DNA of 64,000 bases from Aquanectria penicillioides (taxonomy: Eukaryota; Ascomycota; Sordariomycetes; Hypocreales; Nectriaceae), in contig PYIU01000001.1 in assembly GCA_003415625.1 (NCBI GenBank), positions 1,364,001 through 1,428,000 of the forward strand, written 5' to 3'. Positions within the stretch are counted from its first letter, which is position 1. Each line of letters opens with the position of its first letter. Shown one piece after another: positions 60,360-64,000 of the stretch. The position numbers and the translations under genes were made by a program. The notes under the pieces were generated by a model, which was not told the origin of the DNA, made no database searches, and worked only from the letters and a program-made list of their open reading frames with translations.

Positions 60360-63300
60360 ATGGCTCACAACGGCCCAGGTAATAATGGAGCAAACCACCA
60401 CCAGATGCAGGATCTCCCTGCCGGCACAAACGTGAGTACAACATACCTTCGCCGAGACTGGTGAATCTTATTATTTTTTTTTTTTTTTAAATTTCCAATT
60501 TTTTTTTTCATTTCTTCTTTTTTATAAATTTAATTTATTTTCAAATTTGCATCGCATCCCAGTTTCATTCATCATCGGCTTCTAGTGACACGAACCTCCT
60601 CTGACCTTTGATCTCTCCCACTTATAGTACAACTTCGTTCCACAAGAACAAGATGAAGAGGTCGGCCGGTACCTGCTGAACGAACCACAACCTCACCTTA
60701 ACTACCCCTATCAGCATCATCATCATCGTCATCATCAACAACAACCCTCCAATCCGTCTCCTCCCGGCTCTCCCCTCTCCACCTACAGCTTGACCGAAAC
60801 GTACGCCCCGGGAGCTTCCCAGTTGCCTCTGCCGGTTACCAGCGGATATGGAGGAGACAGCTCCAGCTTCGAGAGATACGACCCCTCGGCCTCCTTCGCC
60901 CGTGGACGTCCCGACTCGACCTTCGTAAACCACGAAGACAGCTGGGTCCAGCGACAACAGCAGCCGACCGGCGCCACCGGAGGAAATGGCCTGAAGCGAT
61001 ACAACACCCGAAAGGTCAAGCTGGTCAAGGGATCCGTTCTCAGCATCGACTACCCCGTCCCCAGCGCCGTGAGAAATGCCATTGAGCCCAAATATCGCGA
61101 TGTCGACGCCAATGGCGAGTTCTCCAAGATGAGGTACACTGCAGCCACCTGCGACCCCAACGACTTCACCCTCATGAACGGATACGATCTTCGGCCGCGC
61201 ATGTACAATCGCCACACCGAACTGCTCATTGCCATCACCTACTACAACGAAGACAAGGTCTTGCTGGCCCGAACCCTCCATGGTGTGATGCTCAACATCC
61301 GCGAAATTGTCAACCTCAAGCGCTCGTCGTTCTGGCACAAGGGCGGCCCCGCTTGGCAGAAAATCGTCGTGTGCTTGGTCTTTGACGGCATTGACAAGGT
61401 TGACAAAAATGTCTTCGACGTCCTCGCCACTGTCGGAATCTACCAGGACGGCGTTATCAAGAAGGACATTGACGGCAAGGAAACCGTTGCTCACATCTTT
61501 GAGTATACTAGCCAGATCTCTGTGACGCCTAGCCAACAGCTTATCCGCCCCTCTGGTGATAGCGCCAAGAACCTGCCACCTGTGCAGTTCATTTTCTGCC
61601 TGAAGCAGAAGAATAGCAAGAAGATCAACTCTCATCGATGGCTATTCAATGCGTTCGGTCGCATTTTGAACCCCGAAGTGTCGATCCTTATCGACGCTGG
61701 AACCAAGCCCGGTCCTGGTGCGCTTCTCTCTCTATGGGAGTCCTTCTACAACGACAAGTACTTGGGCGGTGCCTGTGGCGAGATCCACGCCATGTTGGGA
61801 AAACACGGCCGCAAGCTCTTGAACCCTCTCGTCGCCATTCAGAACTTTGAGTACAAGATCTCCAACGTCCTTGACAAGCCGCTTGAAAGCTCCTTCGGAT
61901 ACGTCAGTGTCTTGCCCGGTGCCTTTTCCGCCTACAGATTCCGAGCCATTATGGGTCGGCCGCTAGAGCAATACTTTCACGGGGACCATACACTTTCCAA
62001 ATTGCTAGGCAAGAAGGGTATCGATGGTATGAATATCTTCAAGAAGAACATGTTCTTGGCCGAGGACCGAATTCTTTGCTTCGAGCTGGTGGCCAAGGCC
62101 GGCCAGAAATGGCATCTAACATATATCAAGGCAGCCAAGGGCGAAACCGATGTGCCTGAAGGTGCAGCGGAATTCATCGGGCAGCGCCGAAGATGGCTCA
62201 ACGGCTCATTTGCAGCCTCTCTTTATTCGCTGATGCATTTTGCTCGCATGTACCAGTCCGGCCATAATATCATTCGGCTCTTCTTCCTACACATTCAGCT
62301 TGTGTATAACTTCCTAAACGTCATGTTCAGTTGGTTCTCTCTTGCCTCATACTATCTCACTACAGTTATTATCATGGATCTTGTCGGAACCCCCGAGCCT
62401 AAATCGCATTATCATGCCTGGCCATTCGGTGATACAGCAACTCCCATAGTCAACGTCCTACTTAGGTGGCTTTATCTGGCTTTCTTGATCCTGCAGTTTA
62501 TCCTCGCGCTCGGCAACAGACCCAAGGGTTCCCGTTATACCTACATCGCGTCCTTTGCTGTGTTTGGAATCATTCAAGCCTATATTCTCGTCTTATCTGG
62601 TTATCTAGTCTACAAGGCCCTGAGGGAACCCATCGGCGACCAAATCTCATTCGCCTCAAGCAAGGCTTTTGTAGATAGTTTCTTTGGAGGTTCTGGTGCA
62701 GCAGGTGTCATTCTTGTTGCTCTCGTCACCATTTACGGACTCAACTTCATCGCCTCGTTCATGTACCTTGATCCTTGGCACATGTTCCACTCGTTTCCTT
62801 ACTACCTAGTGCTCATGTCGACATATATCAACATTCTTATGGTATATGCCTTTAACAACTGGCACGATGTATCTTGGGGAACTAAGGGGTCTGATAAGGC
62901 TGAAGCTCTGCCTTCGGCACACGTCACCAAATCTGAAAAGAACGAAGCTGTTGTCGAAGAAATTGAGAAAGAACAGGAAGACATTGACAGTCAATTCGAA
63001 AAGACCGTGTGGAGAGCGCTTGCCCCGATGGAAAACGCAGAAGATGATGAGAAGAAGGATGTTGAGGATTCCTACAAATCCTTCAGAACTGGTTTGGTCG
63101 TTTCATGGTTGTTATCCAACCTTGTTCTAATTATTGCTATCACGAGTGACGATTTCGAATCCCTTGGCGTACCGGTAAGCATGAAAATCCCGTTTCTCCA
63201 GAGATGACCAACAGTGTGCTGACAAGCTTTCCAGCCTGCCTCCGAGGGCCGTACCCCATACTACTTTAAAGCTCTTCTTTACGCAACGGCTTTGCTTTCA

Positions 63301-63372
63301 ATTGTGCGATTTATCGGATTTTTGTGGTTCTTGGGCTGGACCGGTATCATGTGCTGCTTCGCCAAACGATAA
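60360..63372 (+). CDS. chsB: Class III chitin synthase (ChsB-like)
   Basis: Exons 60360-60431, 60628-63174 and 63235-63372 (introns 196 and 60 bp) give 918 residues. A plasma-membrane enzyme that polymerises UDP-GlcNAc into chitin for hyphal growth. The first exon encodes only 24 residues, placed by its ATG, a GTGAGT donor and exact phase. The N-terminus is His/Gln-rich ([12 protein letters not shown], about 65). The core has [72 protein letters not shown] (Glu503-Asp504-Arg505) and QRRRWLNGS (from Gln543). About seven membrane helices follow, with an acidic, Lys-rich loop near 730-780, and the end is IMCCFAKR. There is no myosin domain, and the length and [13 protein letters not shown] segment favour class III; class assignment is from pattern memory. 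Confidence 0.93.
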
Positions 63373-64000
63373 ACGAACGGTCAGGAGATAAAGAAACCAT
63401 GGGTGGACCTATTGCATCCACGACGGAAATTTGTGAATAATGATCTAATTCGCATTACACAGTTCGATGGCGTCTTATTTTAGAGCATCAAAGCGCCGGC
63501 TACTTGTTGAGAAGGATTACACTGCGGAGATACGATACGACGTGGGCTTTTGTTTTGCCATGCACCGACATGATCAGACTGAGCGTCATGATATTTGGAG
63601 GACATTTTGGGCTGAAATCATTCAGGCATAGGCAACTCCTGCTTGGTTCGGGAATCGTGCTTAGAAATGTTAATCAATGATGAACACGCAGACATTGAAT
63701 GTCTGATATCTTAAAACTGCGGGCTCTCTAGTGAATTCTTCTCCAGCATCATCTTGGGGTATGTTTGACTTTCAAAGTTTGACCAGGCAGACTTAAATTC
63801 CTATCCCTTTCATACTAGAATCTCTCAATAAAGTAAGCATTCATCTCGAACCATTGGATGGAGGATAATTGCGACGAATCGTTTATAACACAACTGGAAA
63901 ATACGCATATGACCCAAATGCCTGAATACTGAGGATTTGTTCTCTCTTCGTCACTTCAAGATGATGCCTCCCCCATTTTCGACTTTGACAACATTCGGTT
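63373..64000. other. 3' region of the chitin synthase gene, no further gene seen
   Basis: About 630 bp to the window end. It must contain the chitin synthase 3' UTR; no second gene, RNA or repeat recognised. Confidence 0.5.

Noticed and set aside
60622..61635. 337-codon minus-strand frame
   Set aside because: Exact antisense shadow of the chitin synthase exon 2, caused by biased codon use.

Overview
The window looks like a chromosome segment of a filamentous ascomycete (Pezizomycotina). Genes carry short introns of about 45-85 bp with GTRNGT donors and CTAAC/CTGAC-like branch points. Four Zn2Cys6 regulators, a class III chitin synthase and a DUF1688/URC4 protein are present, and the first 8.8 kb shows RIP-type mutation. 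The species cannot be fixed from the sequence alone.

Layout. 1-8790: AT-rich, CpG-poor heterochromatin holding a plus-strand Ty3/gypsy relic (RT, RNase H, integrase still readable through many stops). 9.7-20.8 kb: accessory metabolic block with an old-yellow-enzyme-type oxidoreductase, a cytochrome P450 pseudogene, a dienelactone hydrolase-like protein, a methylmalonate-semialdehyde dehydrogenase (MMSDH), a URC4/DUF1688 protein and a seven-helix membrane protein. 22.3-30.7 kb: a sugar-use set made of an intracellular GH31 alpha-xylosidase-like enzyme, a regulator with two C2H2 fingers plus a Zn2Cys6 domain, and an alpha-glucoside-type MFS permease carrying one frameshift. 31.3-43.0 kb: a corridor of decay with malate synthase, mitochondrial carrier, Zn2Cys6 regulator and proline dehydrogenase relics, interrupted by one intact class-I glutamine amidotransferase-like gene. 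43.3-50.0 kb: a small mitochondrial-type membrane protein and two intact Zn2Cys6 regulators arranged tail to tail. 50.0-55.6 kb: a gene desert with only a doubtful coding relic. 55.6-64.0 kb: a cysteine-containing Ser/Thr/Ala-rich protein, a BTB-like protein and an intact class III chitin synthase, which marks the return to core genome.

How the genes may work together (inference). MMSDH and URC4 sit tail to tail. URC-type uracil breakdown yields a three-carbon semialdehyde that an MMSDH could oxidise, so they may be a functional pair. GH31, the hybrid-zinc-finger regulator and the permease look like a regulated alpha-xyloside/alpha-glucoside uptake and hydrolysis unit that has lost, or is losing, its transporter. 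The decayed genes at 31-43 kb are paralogues of normally single-copy primary-metabolism enzymes. Their splice sites are mostly intact, and several of their stops are inferred transitions (TGG to TAG/TGA, CAR to TAG, CGA to TGA), as in the P450 relic. This fits recent decay of an accessory catabolic cluster, possibly aided by RIP-like mutation near the repeat block.

Exon boundaries were assigned by hand from splice motifs, reading frame and family resemblance. No database search was run.
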